From Margaritispora aquatica (taxonomy: Eukaryota > Ascomycota > Leotiomycetes > Helotiales > Discinellaceae): a stretch of 64,000 bases of DNA. The stretch lies in the NCBI GenBank assembly GCA_007644065.1, contig VJWN01000039.1:150779-214778 (forward strand), in the 5' to 3' direction. Under the pieces are notes generated by a model. The model saw only the letters and a list, made by a program, of their open reading frames with translations. It was not told the origin of the DNA and searched no databases. This document shows, piece after piece, positions 11,866-25,555 of this stretch (positions are counted from its first letter, which is position 1; the number at the start of each line of letters is the position of its first letter). Position numbers and translations under genes: made by a program.

Positions 11866-11907
11866 CATCACACATCACACATCACACATCACACATCACA
11901 CATCACA
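11866..11907 (+). repeat. Tandem CACATCA heptamer array
   Basis: Six near-perfect copies of a seven-base unit, decaying rightward into CACTTTACACTTCACATT. It lies about 520 bases upstream of the giant gene's start. Confidence 0.8.
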
Positions 11908-12424
11908 CTTTACACTTCACATTTCATCCGCTTACCAGAGAGTTCAGAGGAACTTTGATCCTGATCAATCAGCATGCAAGTAAGTTGCGGTGCAGTGCAG
12001 TGCATTGCAATGCACTGCACCCCAGTCCAGTGAAAATGATGGACGACCCCCCCTCAACCCCCTCCAACCCTCCTCCACAAATGGATTGGATCCTATTGTG
12101 TTTGAATACCTTACCTACCTTACTTTTTCTACAGCTAATTTCCAGGTATTCGATATGGATGATTCAGCTGCAGACTCGACCCGACTCGACTCCGACCAAC
12201 AATGAGCCCATTACCATTGTTGAAAAAACTGTGGGCGTGAGGCTTACCTGGCTAGGCACTTTGATTTGTCTGAGCAGTATAGCGAAGCCACACACACGGC
12301 TGTTCAAAAGGTTGCGTTGCGTGTTGGCTAGAGGCGAGGATGAGAGAAGCTCTACAATTCAATTCTTCCCTGTCCTGCTTAACTCTCGACATCTTTTAAT
12401 CTTTTGAGCCTTTGAGCTCCAATA

Positions 12425-15400
12425 ATGACAGTAATCATGGCTATGACCTTGCTCGAATCGGTCTTCAACCATTTGGTCTTACCACCCAAGCTGCCTGAAC
12501 ATCGGGATATAGCTTTTGAGGCTATCGAACAAAGCATCTTAAATCGTCTTATACATGCCTGCAATACTTTGGGCAAGCTCACAGGTCAGCAATTTGAGGA
12601 AACGTGGGCTTTGGTTGGCAATTCTCTTCGCATTTGCCTCAATATCAATCGAGGCCGTCTTGAGAGGGCATCATTGCTACAAGAATTCTACAATCTCCAA
12701 CCAAATGGTCTCCTTATCTTATATGTGGTGGAACAGAATGCAGCACTCCTTGTGAGACGTCATATCCAGTAAGTATTACGACTCGAGAAAGGGTTGCTAA
12801 AAATTTAACTGATGCACGTAACATAGTGAGGGTGCAGATACCGTCATATTTGAAGCCTTCGAAGCTTCACCTTCTTCTGAAAATGTCCTCGCCACCGAGA
12901 ATGCACTCCAGTGGGACTTTCCCGGTCGTGCTGTCGAGATACCTCTTGACGAATTTCTCAAGAATAGTTTCCAGGACAGTCTTGCTACATTTCTTGAGCA
13001 GGCGAGCATGGAGTCTCTGAATCGTTTTGAGGCGCGTTCTGCCAAGGCGAAAGTCTCCGTAATCGAAGCTCGAGATACCACCAACCCAGCTCTGATTACG
13101 CAGATGTTGATGCCCTTACTTGAGGCTGTTGGATCCTCTGTTGATGTGCCCAGGTTAAGAAAGAGAGTGCGAGACGATGTCAATATACACAACACAGAGT
13201 TTCCGTGGAGGAGACTGCCATTTTGGCTCGTTCTCCGCGTCGCCATCCAGCGTCAGCTCGGTGTCCTTCTGGGAAACGAGACTGGACAGGCCTGCTACAA
13301 ATTCCTTCTTTGCACTATTCTTGCCCAGCTTCTTGAGGATTGTGCTGGTGAGCTCGCCCCGGAATTGACAGTGATGCTCAGAGCTAAGTTGTGCCGCCGC
13401 CTTGCGAAGTTGGAAATGGACAAGACTCGGGTTGACTCTACTGCTGCTGTTTATAACCAGTTCTTCAACTCAGTCGGTCCAGTCTTGACAGGAATCATCA
13501 AAAAGGCCACAGAGCAGGTTGAATCAGTCTGGGCACTCTTCAAGGCAAGCAATGCACGACCCATTCCAGCACTTCCACTTCACGCCGATGACCAGGATCT
13601 CCGCCTTTCCCTTCCAAACAGCGAAAACTACCTCCACAACCTACTTGCACAACCTCCCTCACAGCCGAAGAAACTGGCATCGCTGCATATGCCCCCACCG
13701 GGTGATGGTACTATGGAACAAGTCACAAAGTTTACCGACCGTTGCTTCGCCTTAGCCAAGTTGGAGGAGAATATCGAGAAGAAACTGGTATTATCAACTG
13801 AGCTCATCGAAGACTGCCAAGTTCATTGCGCGCAGTTAGCAAAGTTGATTCTTGGAGTGTTGAGAATAGTTGGAGATGCTTATGACTCTAATCCAGAGCA
13901 AATGAGTATCTTTATCTTAAGTCTATTTTACCTCTGGGTCCAAATGGACAAGTATGCTATACGAGCCTGCCCGCTTCTTCGCGACTACGCCCCAGGATTC
14001 ACTCCCGAGCTACTGGATGTTCTGCACCTCCCTAGATTATCAAGCATGCAACGCCTCCAAGATATCCAGAGTCATATTCGAAGCAGATGTGTCAATTGTG
14101 AGTTTGCTGATAAAACGATTTTCAGTGAACCTGATGAGAACTGCTTCGCTGTGCGATATGTAGCACAGTCTGCTTCCTTGCGTAGACAGCAAGATCGGAT
14201 CGAAAATGCATCAAGAAAATCGCGAGAAAATAAGGAAACCGAATGGAACAACGCGTGCAGAGAATACGACGATCTTAGTCAGCAAATAAGAAGTGGCGTT
14301 TGTGTTTGCACAACCAGATTTGATGGATCTCGTAACGTCAGCGGGTGCACAAAGTGCTGGCATTGGCGCTGCCGTAAAAAAATGAAAATCGGTATTCACG
14401 AAGACTTTTTGCCTAAAAATGGGGCTCAAAAAGCAGCAGTAGTACTAGAGCTTGGGATTCCCAACTTCCTAGCGGCATATCGAAACGCCACATTTAGGAT
14501 ATTTAACGATCTTCGGCAAGCGAGCAAGCCTAGTAAATCCTCACCACCAGTCATGTTCCTGAAAGACTACTCCCAGCTCCAGCGACTTATGAATTCAACC
14601 ATGGATATGGATGGTGTCACTCTTGCCTCAGCGAAGAAATCCTTTCTGCAGACCCATTTCAAGGAGTTCAAGATGAAGGTTGATCTCTCCGAAATCCTCT
14701 TGCCGATGGGGCTAGACTTTGCATATTACGACATTAAGTCTGGTGTATGGCTCAGAAATCTTGACACGCAATTTTCATTCCAACATCTTTGTGGAATCCA
14801 TGTTCCGCGCTGTCTACGAGCGTTAGTCACTAAATCGTCAGTGGATCCGCCTCCTAACATGGAGGGATCGTCATCATACGAGATTGTTGCTAGTCAAACC
14901 AGGTGTCCGTCAGATATCTCCGTTCATGAGTTTATGAGCTACCAAAGATTGCTCTCTGGGAAGACTCTTCGGTGGTTGACTATGCTTGTAGAGTTGGGGG
15001 CCTCGAACCTAAACTTCAGTGCCGAAGATACCATGCTTGTCTTTAATCATCTCGCCGTGCAAGCAGGGCCGGCACAGGATGAAGCTGAAATTTTGCGAGA
15101 CGCTCACATTGTCTTTCGAGATCCTTGTTTCTGCCAGCGCTTGACAGAACAGATCGATAGCCGTCTTCGCAATATTTCTACCAATTGGCGCGAGATTCAA
15201 TGCATGGAGATGCTCATCACTCTTAGCCTTCGACTCTTCAATTTGACATCGGGTCGGGATCGTCAATCCGCGGAAAGGCTGTTAAAGTCTGCGCGTGAGT
15301 CAACTTTACAGTGGATTTCCAACCTCCGTGATGAGGTTAGGAATGCAGTTGATGCTGGCACAGCGGAGAGGGCAGCAAGGTACGGATTCTGGGCCGCTCT

Positions 15401-18400
15401 GCTTTGTCGAAGGACCTTCGCCATATTTGTTGACTCGGATTCTGAGGTGGATTCGGAGGACCTATGTTCTTTCGTCCAAGCCTCAATAGCTCTGCAAGAG
15501 AACCTCGTGGTCGACCTTGAGAAACTCTCTTTGGAACTCAAAAACATGTTGGTCAGAGATATGAAAATGGCATATCGCATCCTTCGACTCATCCAGAATT
15601 CTATTGAATCCAATCCCGACAGCCTAGGGGCTGCAATCAATAAGTCTTGGTCCGATTTTAGCAACTCCACTGGGAGAACTTACTCTCACTGGCAGTTTCT
15701 TTCCTCCACAAACAAGAGATGGGTTGTTTCGATCATCACTAGTACAGCCAACAAGTTCGTCGTCTCTCAGGTAGTGCACTACAACTTTATCGAGGGTCAC
15801 CTGCTAGTGGATGGAAAGCCATTGAGAAAGCTGCCCCTGGATATCAGGGAATCAGAGGACGTCAAGGAACTTTTCGGAAACCAGCACCTTCTAACCTTTC
15901 CCTCCTCACTGAGCGGCATGAGTCACGTCATGGCAACTCGTATTCCTGGTAATGAAGTCCATTTTGGACTTCGCGGAAAGAATGTAGTCATCCGAGCTCT
16001 TGTCAGAGACGGTCTTCTGGAGTACGTTCCTCGGCGTGTATTTGTGGACAATGACAACTTTGATCTGCCCTCAGGTTTAATCGAAAATTGTGTACACTGG
16101 CTAAATCTCCGTACATGGCGCCTGGAGATCAGGCGGAAACCTTTCATATGGAGGACTAGGCCGAGTGACTGGATCTTAGATTTCGCCAGTCGCCGAGCAC
16201 AGCGAAATCGAGTTTTCTTGGTTGATCCCCATTCAGATCTCTGCAAGTGCGTGGCTGGGATATTCCGTCACTTCGAGGAACCCCAACGTTTGACCGTCTT
16301 CCAACCAGAAAAAGGCAACCTTTCGGTCGAGATGCGACACCTCGAGCTCTCATTCTTTGTCAATAAAAGCAACCTTCTTGAATGTCGAGAGCTGAACGCA
16401 GAGATCGATCCTAACCAAGATGCGGGAACTCTTTACGGATTTCTGAGCAAGATTGTGCTTCGTGACGTAGCCAATCCTGAGCAACGAAGCATAATTACTC
16501 CACTTGGGCAACTAACATATAAGCGTCACGGTATACATCTTGCGGTTCGAGCGAGCAGCACCACTGAATATGGCAGGTTCGGAATCGATAATGTTTTGGG
16601 GCGGCTGTCGTGTCCACCAGAGCCGCGCCTACTCTACTCCAAGGCCCAGTTCCATGCGTTCACCTCCTTCGTTTTGCCCGATACCCTCACAGGACGCACT
16701 GGTACAGAGGAAGCTCTGCACACGCTTCGATCAGGCTATTGCCAGCCCTGGACTCCAATAAGCGACAATCTTGCCTCTATCCTGAAAGTTATCGGCGGAC
16801 TGAGCCCGGGTAGAGAGTATTATCCGAAAGACAAGAGACGCCTGCAAACCGTTACCTGGAACCAGCACCTAACCTTTAGCGTTCAACACGATAGCTACGA
16901 GAGTCTCGCTCAAGAAATACTGGCCAAATCAGACCGACTCCGAGCCTTTACTGCCGGCAAAAATGAAGAGATAGACATTGACACTAAGATCCCTTCTCAC
17001 CTCCGAAGGCGCGGTGAAATTCGGCGTCTTCTTTACGAGCGTGACACTAGTGATCAGGGCGGATTAATTAGCGGGGAGGATATTGTTTATAACCCTAGAG
17101 ATCGACATACCATTTTGCCCCAGGCTACCAATGTTTACCAGATCGTGCGACTAGTTCGCAGGCGACCGTTCCGTGCCTCCATGACAAAAAAGCTGGCAGC
17201 TGTTCTTCAAGACTGGAAATTAATTGGTGGATTTCACCCTGCCAACCCAGATTCGCAAAGCATCTCGAGTTGCCTCAGCGACCTGATGGATAACAATATT
17301 AGTGAACAATGGGGCAGTCTCGTAGATATTTGTCGACATACTGATCCTCTGGATCCGTACACTTTGATATTCCGACTTGGTCTCTTATCATTTGGCACAA
17401 AGCCAGATCTTCACGCGATCCGGTTGCTGGCAGGGTTCGGTTATTTAGATGAATTGAAAGTTTTACAGCCTCCGATCATTCCTTGCTTCGTTGAGTACAA
17501 GCTCAGCGTATCTCCAAAGCTCGAATCGTTACTGAACTTCATCGCAGCTGACTATCCCGATGCCGAACCAGATTTCAGGAAAAGTAAAAGAGAGCAGGAT
17601 AGGGCTCAAGAGAAGCACCGGGCCTTGTGTGAGGCCGAAGGGACACGCCTAGCCACCTTTCTCTTAGAGCAGTGGCCCAGCTCGGAACCATCAGTAGAGG
17701 ATTTCGAGTCAACAGTGCTTGATTGCGAGCTAGCCATGGAGAGAATTATTCCTGAGTGGCAACGCTTGTATCGGAATATGCGTCTTTCGGAGTATGTTAT
17801 CCAAGCTCAGGAGATCCTGGATCGTTACAAAGGCGCGAACGACATGTCCGTACCACGAGCTTGGAATGAAGAAGTCGTAACCCTCTATAGGCCCAGCCGT
17901 GGCTCTCTTATTCCATCACTATCGAATCTTCTAATGAAATCTACGTCCCTTCCTGTAGGCCACTTGCCTGATGGAGCATTTCCGATCAAAGATCTACCCC
18001 GAAGTATACATTCGCTTAGCGAGCGGAACAAGATTTCCCGAAATACCACTACATCTAAGGAGGTTGTCGAGCTTGATAAGATCTTAGACTTATTCGCTGA
18101 ATCCACAGACGTTCTGCGGCAACAGTATAGCAATGACTTGAAAAAGAGCCTTGTTGTTCTAAAGAACGTCAACAACCAGCCGCGACTTGAAGGCTCACCG
18201 CCAGGTGTCGATGTTGTTAGAGAGGACATCAAAAGGGTTCGGGTGGCTCTGAACCGCGAGTTTGAACAAATTCAAAATACCTTCTCAGCCGAGGATGATC
18301 GATTTCAATGGCTCCATTTGGGTAGCTTGTGGCCATGCATCACGCCAATGACAACTCTTGAACAGCTACGGTCAAGCTCTGATCATCATTTCGGAACCAA

Positions 18401-21400
18401 TATGAGAGAAGGTTTGGCTTCATATGGGGTTCTGGTTACTAAGCTGCAAAGACTTCTCCGTATCAGACATGCCCAATTAAAAAGAGACTACCATAAGCTA
18501 CTTCAGGAATGGCTAAACACCGGCCATGAAAACTGGAATCCTATGGAGTTCCCTGATTGGCTACTTCTTGAAATTGAAAGCGATCTTCTTATCCGTTGTG
18601 AGCAGATAGATGTTGCCCATGCTATTGTATCGCCGGCATCTGGATCCAACTCTGTCTTGCAAATGAATATGGGCAGAGGTAAGCGAATCAACTTTTAGAG
18701 CCAAGCCAGTATAACATTATCTTCTGATGTACTCTATATTGATATGGATTTAAATTTTGGCATACTAATAGATCTTTAGGGAAAACCTCTTGCATTGTCC
18801 CTATGGCTGTGGCGGTTCTGGCAGACAAAAAGCAGCTCTCACGCCTTGTTGTGCCAAAAGCGCTACTCCTACAAACTGCGCAAACCGTTCAGTCTAGACT
18901 AGGTGGCTTAGTAGGTCGAGAAATCAGGCATATTCCATTCTCTCGTCGGACCTTGACCACTTCAAATATGCTCCAACTGTACTCCGCACATCATCATGAA
19001 ATCCTTCAATGTTGCGGCGTTATTCTTACAACTCCCGAGCATATCTTGTCGTACAAGCTCAGCGGGCTCCAACGCCTTGCAGACTCCCGGCTTGACGAAG
19101 CGCGAGAGATGGTCACATTTCAGTCATGGTTATCCAGCACCTGTCGTGATGTCCTTGACGAGTCAGACTTCACCTTGGCGGTCAAGACGCAATTAATCTA
19201 CCCAAGTGGTCCACAGATATCTGTCGATGGGCACCCACATCGCTGGGAGGTTGCACAGATCCTGCTATCTCTGGTTGGGGATCATCTCCCGGATCTTCAG
19301 CACGATTTCCCAAGCAGTATTGAGGTCGTTAAACGACCAGGTGGATTTCCCATGATACACCTCCTCCGAGCAGACGTGGAAGATGCTCTGCACCAGCGAA
19401 TCATAAATGATATCTGTGATGGGCGGATTTCATTTCTTCGATTAATCAACTCAAACATACCTGTTAGTAGGCAGAAAATCAAGCGTGTGTTATCAGATGA
19501 CGATCTTGACCACAACCTCACCGAGCAAGTATCAGCTCTTTTTGCAGACAGATCTTCGGCTCGCAAGAACATGCTCCTTCTTCGTGGCTTGCTCTTGAAC
19601 AGGATTCTCTTGCTCTGTCTTAAGAAGAGGTGGAATGTGCAGTATGGGCTGCATCCTAACAGGCACCCTATAGCAGTTCCTTTCGATGCAAAAGGGGTTC
19701 CATCTGAGCAGGCAGAGTTCGGCCATCCCGACGTCTCTATTTTATTCACTTGCTTGGCTTTCTATTACTCAGGCCTCAATCTATCTCAATTCCGTGAAGG
19801 ATTACAGCATGTTTTGAAGTCTGATGATCCAGCAGCAGAGTATGATAGATGGACTTACGGTTCTGATACCCTCCCAGAAGTTTTGCATCACTGGAATGTC
19901 ATTAATGGAGACGACCAAGGACAGATTGAGGAACTCTGGCGTCATCTGCGACTTAATAGAAGCGTCCTTGATCATTACATGAACAACTTTGTCTTCCCTG
20001 CTCACGCTAAGCAATTTGGCATCAAGCTGCAGGCTTCTGGGTGGGACCTCCCCTTGTTCTCGAAACCTCGACCAGGAGAGGAAACCTCGCGCGCGAGAAC
20101 AACTGGTTTTAGCGGGACAAATGATAACAAGATGATGCTCCCACTGAATATCAAGCAAGATGACCTACCTAGCTTGTCCCAAACAAATGCAGAAGTGCTC
20201 ACTTACGTTCTGCAGAGCCGGAACCGGCAGTACAACCTGGCATCTTCGCAGGGAAAACGCCTGACAGAGGAATCGCTACTGCGAAAGATCGCGGTAATGG
20301 AGATTAGAATTCTGATCGACGCCGGTGCCTACATCCTCGAGATGGATAATCAGACCCTCGTTAGGGAATGGCTAACTATTGACAAAAAAGCCAAAGGTGC
20401 TGTCTATTTTGGCGCTGACAACAGAGCCTGGGTCCAGTATCGTGGAGGGAAGGAGGCGGTCCCACTCCTCGCCACGCCCTTTGCCGAGAAACTTGAGGAA
20501 TGTCTCGTGTATATTGACGAAGCACACACGCGTGGAATAGACTTGAAGCTGCCACAGAGAGCTCGTGGAGCATTAACACTAGCTCTCGGTCAGACTAAAG
20601 ATCACACGATGCAAGGTAAGCTGATGGCTAACTCTCGCCCTGCCCTGATTGAAAGCCGTACCTAACAGACCCAGCTGCGATGAGACTCCGACAACTGGGC
20701 ACGACCCAGTCTATCGTTTTCTTTGCGCCCCCAGAGGTCCACCAAAGCATCCTCGACGTGTGTAAGAAGAGACTTGGAGAGGCACTTGACTCTTCTCGTA
20801 TTGATTCCTCTCACGTTGTGTTTTGGCTTCTGGAACAGACCTGTCGCGCGAATGAGCACTTGCAGAATCTGTATCTTGCACAGGGCACGGATTTCTGCCA
20901 CAGAATGGATGCGCAATGGAAGAACGTGAATTTACTCACGGAAAATAGCCACAGAGAAGCCTTTCTCGGAGTTATTCAGCAACCAGAGCGCCAAACTCTT
21001 GAGCAGTTTTACGGAGTAGTAACAGACACTCAGCCGAGTTCCATCATTGGCACCCAGTCCACAGAACTGAAATGCTTCATGGAGGAGCTCAGTGGGCAAA
21101 GACGAGCAGCAAACAAGAAAGGAGATCGTCTCCACAGCTCTGTACTAGAAGAAGTAGAGCAGGAGCGGGAAGTCGAGTTCCAAGTCGAGCAGGTACGCCA
21201 AGTACAAAAGCCGATACATTTCAAGGCTCTCGCATTCCCGGGTCTGCATGTAGCTGTCTCTCTCTTTGCTAAGACTAGCATGCTCATTGGTGGGCGAGGG
21301 TGCGAACAAGTCTTTGACGCTCTGGCGCGGACGAGCATCGGTCAAAAATATAATGTTCGCCGCACGAACTCGAAGTTGTACGTCTCGACTGAGTTCATGC

Positions 21401-22107
21401 GCACTATTGAGCTTGGGAAGCGGATGCCAAACGACAACTTCCTGGTAAGTCTATAGCCCGTCAATGTCCCTTGTTCCTTTTTGTGCTAATGTCTCCTCCA
21501 GCGTCCCGTTGAATGGATCCTGTGGAGCCCTTCGAATGAGACGGCCCTCATTATAATCTCTGAAGAGGCGGAACTTTTGATTCCCATAATCCGTTCAGCA
21601 AGAAAGCCTTTAGTACATCTAATTACGTATGCTGCCCCCGTGACAAAAAACATGTCGCATTTCAATGGGCTTCAATACTATGTACTCCCTCGCCTTCCCC
21701 TTGGCTACACAATCCCCGACTGGCTTTCCATCGAACTTGGAATTTTCGCTGGCCGGCTATACATTAACTTCTCGGAGTGTGCTCCTTTGAGCAATTACCT
21801 GCAGCTTGCCGACAAAACCGGTATAGACTACCCGCAGGATCGCACTGGGCACGTCGAATTCTCGACCAGGAATCCTGTCGACTTCCTGCTGGAGTGGCTT
21901 ATAATCTGCCGTAAGGGACAGGACATCATGCACACACCCATGGGTTATATCTGCCAGGGGCGAGCTTTGCACGATAGCCATCCTTTCTTCGCAGCGCGAA
22001 GTATAGGTGCTAGAGAGATTGGGGGTTCATCTGGAGGTAGAACGAGCAGTGATGTAGACGAAGTGGAAGATCAGGATGATCCGGCCTTCGAGGACGAAGA
22101 AGAGTAG
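12425..22107 (+). CDS. Giant DUF6606/DUF3638/DUF3645-type protein
   Basis: Five exons: 12425-12768, 12827-18678, 18780-20615, 20669-21444, 21502-22107; 3,137 residues. Visible marks are a P-loop-like NMGRGKTSC at about residues 2061-2069, created by splicing of the third exon; an NTPase-like YIDEAHTRG at about 2643-2651; and a very acidic C-terminus (VEDQDDPAFEDEEE). The N-terminal VLPPKLPEHRDIAFEAIEQS is typical of the family's N-terminal domain. These proteins are single-copy giants widespread in filamentous fungi; databases sometimes label them ubiquitin hydrolases, but no cysteine-protease triad can be pointed to here. The function is unknown. The P-loop plus DEAH arrangement suggests a degenerate helicase-like ATPase core. 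All four junctions keep the frame. Confidence 0.87.
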
Positions 22108-23363
22108 GATATAGTGTTTATTCTATAATTGCTATTGTCGTATCTTTTTGCTCTTACCTTATTTCACTTTCGTAGTTTTTATATTTGATGTTTTCACCTA
22201 GGCAGGTTGTAGACCTCTTACTTGAGTAAGCGAGACTTGGACTGTTTTGGGACGTTTCACAGGATGACTTGTCTTGATTTTCTCCCTCCAATAAGGACCT
22301 TATACTAATAGTATATAATTCGTAACAAAAAAGGATAGAAATTTATATACCACTTTAGCAAATCAGTATTTCCAAAATAACGAGATATTTTGGTCGCTGA
22401 CTGTAGCCTCAAAACCAACCCACCTGGCCTTACCAACACCACAATCCTCACTCTCCACCTATCATTAACAGGTGATCTGTCTCTTTTCTGATTCCAACCC
22501 GAGAGTATGCACGCTTGGATGCAACAGGCAACCTACGTGGCTCTTTACCCTGGCATGTTTCTCCGCACTCCTACACTCCCTTTGGAGAACCCAATCGAAG
22601 GACTCGATCCACAACAAGATAGTGACCGCTGGTCCTATCCTAGCAAATGCATTCATCTATCCATCTGCAGAGACAACAGATATCAGAGGTTTGGAGCACC
22701 GCCGATTGTGCAGAGGGGAAATGCCGCCCAATCGGGACTCGCCCCTCTTCCAGAGCAGAGGGGTTAGAACCTACCCCACACTTGATTACATTGTTCATAC
22801 AGTTGACCTCTATTATTCTAGTGGCACTCAATCGAGGTTAGCGCAGTTCGTCTTTCGTCGAGTGGAGGATCTTGGAAGTAGAATACCTCTGGGAGGTATT
22901 AAGAAACGCTATGAATGTGGTGCAATCTTTCACACATTTAGAATTTAAGTTGGTTTGATCGAATACCGGCAAGTATCAGGCTATAGCGCTTTCGCTAGGT
23001 CGTAATTATATTTCCTTCCTGGTTGTATAAAGACAGACTATATAGAGACAAATTGTGTCAGTTTCGAATTCAAGTCGTCGAGGTGTTTTCATTGGAATGA
23101 GGCTACCAATCAACCAATCAATTTCTCGTTTATGTTGAAACTTACTATTTGACGCCACTATTATTCTCGGTTCATGTAGGGGCTATCTTATTGTACGCCT
23201 TTGAGTCACATTCACCGGCTTTTGCGATACAAAATGGATTCTGTTCCCCTTCTCGGCGTGTTTCACCAAGCATTCTTTTCGATTTTCTTCATTGAAATTC
23301 TCTTTCAAATCCCCTCTCAAACAAAACGCGCTACATCTCTTTCCATAGACCGAAAATTAATCA
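22108..23363. other. Intergenic
   Basis: Between two plus-strand genes. Small frames at 22,472-22,948 and 22,507-22,767 have no family resemblance. AT-rich around 22,300-22,400. Nothing is called. Confidence 0.5.
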
Positions 23364-24780
23364 ATGGAAACGGTTAAGTATCAAGGAAGTGATTCGGTGG
23401 AGAAGGAACCGCCAAAAGCCAGGAGCATCATGTGTCACTGGCCTGATGAATGGCCACACGTGGTGTGGGGCGATGAGGTCTGTGTGATTGATCCTGAAGG
23501 AGACGTACTCTTGAAGCTTGTAGGTTGCCTAAAGATCTAGCTAAGACTTATGATTTTGTGTACTCAAGCTTCCTAGCAAAGAACACTACCCACCGAAGAA
23601 ACCACAATTCGGGGAACCCCAGGCCCAGTGGTGGCTGACACAGCAGACATTGTGCCAGCCATGCCATCGATTTTAGAGCAATTCCTTGGTCATCACTCTT
23701 CAAACCTCCCCCAGACACCAGCACTGATTGAAGACGGCATCGCCTCAGAAGATACCTCCCAGCTTGAACATGAAAACGAATTGGTACCCACAGACACTGT
23801 CCAGGTTTACTTGCAAGTGTCATCTCGACACCTCATTCTTGCATCGTCAGTATTCAGAACTATGCTAGGTTCCAACACGTTCTTGGAAGGCAACAAGCTT
23901 CGCTCGCAAGGAAACATTGTCATTGAATTATCTGACGATCCAGACGCCCTGATTATCTTGATGCATATCATTCATGGAGCGACAAGGAAAGTTCCTCGCA
24001 GACTTACTCTTGATGATATGGTTAAAGTGGCAGTTTTGGTCGATTATTACCATCTTTTCGAGGCTGTAGATCTGTTTTCCGACACCTGGGTGAAGTATTT
24101 ACAAGAAAAAGCCTTCCCAAAAAGGTGCAATCCTGATGTGATGCCCTGGCTATTTATTTCTTGGGTATTCGAACAAGAGAACGCATTCCGGAAAGCCACT
24201 GAGCTTTTGATTCGCCAAGGCGATGATAATGCAATGGTTATGAATGACCTTCCTATCCCTTTAACTATTTTTAGTAAGTTGTGTAAAATCTTTGGCTAGT
24301 GTGCCATTCTCACAAGCCCTACCAGACAAAATAAAAGAGCAACGCAATGAAGCAATTGAATCTATCATCACCATTTTACATGACCATATTACGAAGTATC
24401 TAACCTCGGATATCCTCTGCCCTAGTGGGGCTTTCGACTGTGATTCGCGTGCACTTGGCTCCTTGATCAAAAGTTCGGTTATTGTTGGTATTTGGCCACG
24501 ACCTTTTAGTCCATATCATGGCATGAGTTTCGATAGTCTATCGACGCAGATCCAACAAATGCAGGTCCTAGATCAGTGCCCCCGGTCAGGCAGTTATCAC
24601 GGTTATGACAATGGTAATCCGCACCAAACCAGAATCATAATCAACGCATCAATAAAATCTCTAGAAGATCAGTACTGTGGTTTTGAGTTGGACAGTGTCT
24701 TATTCCCATCGGTGAAAAGCAAAAAATCAGGTCCAAAAAAGGGGGAAATGAAAAAGAAGAAGGGAGGAAAAAGGAGCTGA
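23364..24780 (+). CDS. BTB/POZ domain protein with basic C-terminus
   Basis: Three exons: 23364-23519, 23577-24273, 24317-24780; 438 residues. The BTB part begins late, with DTVQVYLQVSSRHLILASSVF and FRTMLGSNTFLEG, then IVIELSDDPDALIILMHIIH and VDYYHLFEAVDLFSDTWVKY. The second intron is only 43 bases; accepting CACAAG|CCC joins IFT to LPDKIKEQRNEAIESII, as expected for this family. The end is lysine-rich (KSKKSGPKKG, then KKKKGGKR), possibly a nuclear signal. It is the third BTB gene within 19 kb. It lies left of the aminotransferase and shows no sign of belonging to the biosynthetic cluster. Confidence 0.78.
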
Positions 24781-25555
24781 CCTTGGGTTTGCACCAAATG
24801 ATCACGAGCTTTTGCACTCAGCTTGATGTGTTTGCTAAGAATGACGAAAGTGGAGCAAAACTGTCATTCTAGAAGAATTCGAGCTAGTTTGCTAGGATAC
24901 CGTCCCTATCATGAGTTGGAAGATATCTAATATCTGTACCTACTGCCATTCTCGCTCAAGCTTCTCAGACTTGCTATATAACTTTCAAATGCTCTTTATA
25001 CAGGTCTATAATAGACATTCATCCTTTTCCGCTTTCCTTGCGAAAGTAGGTTTGCTATATTATAACGAGATTCACTACAAGCAACTATGATCACGTTAAA
25101 ATATACATGTGTCAAGATAGGTCATGCAAGGCCATCACGTGATATCAAAATCGTTCCATAACCGCAAACTCAAATTGAAAGTTCCCGACTTCACAACATA
25201 CACAACATGTCAAAATACCCACTAGACTGGTACTCATCTTTTAGCTTGATATGAACACGAAGGAAATGATTTCAGGCCAAGAAGACGGAGCCAGATCCCG
25301 TGTGAGCTCTGCATCCTGTCTCTTCACTCCGACAAGCATCAGAAATTAATGCGAGGACTCAACGACCACCAGTTCTCATCGTGTCGAATTGCGGCAAAAC
25401 TTTTGGTCCAGAACTCTGTTTGCCGATAAGTCTAAGAATTTGGTGTCGTGGGGCTGTCTACCTGGCAACACAAAAGGATATTTTGAAGACAATAGAACAA
25501 GCATACAAATTAGCCGATCAAATGTTCTCCCATTTATATTTCGCACATCCTTCGC
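24781..25555. other. Intergenic, convergent ends; possible left cluster border
   Basis: Between the BTB stop and the aminotransferase stop. A TCACGTGA palindrome is near 25,137. No supported gene is seen; frames at 25,381-25,797 lack any domain and run into the aminotransferase tail on the other strand. Confidence 0.5.

Larger units (their letters stand above)
11360..12424. other. Intergenic with several simple repeats
   Basis: Shared 5' region of the BTB gene and the giant DUF3638 gene. It contains a (GAT)n microsatellite at about 11,674-11,703, a CACATCA heptamer array at about 11,866-11,907, and a GTGCAGTGCA/TGCACTGCAC inverted repeat at about 11,990-12,020. No gene is called. Confidence 0.6.

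Noticed and set aside
11866..11907. Regular tandem array that could suggest a CRISPR-like repeat
   Set aside because: The unit is a 7-base heptamer with no spacers, in a fungal genome; it is a simple satellite.
22472..22948. 158-codon plus-strand frame after the giant gene
   Set aside because: Composition and content look random; no domain, no start context, overlapping frames of similar size.
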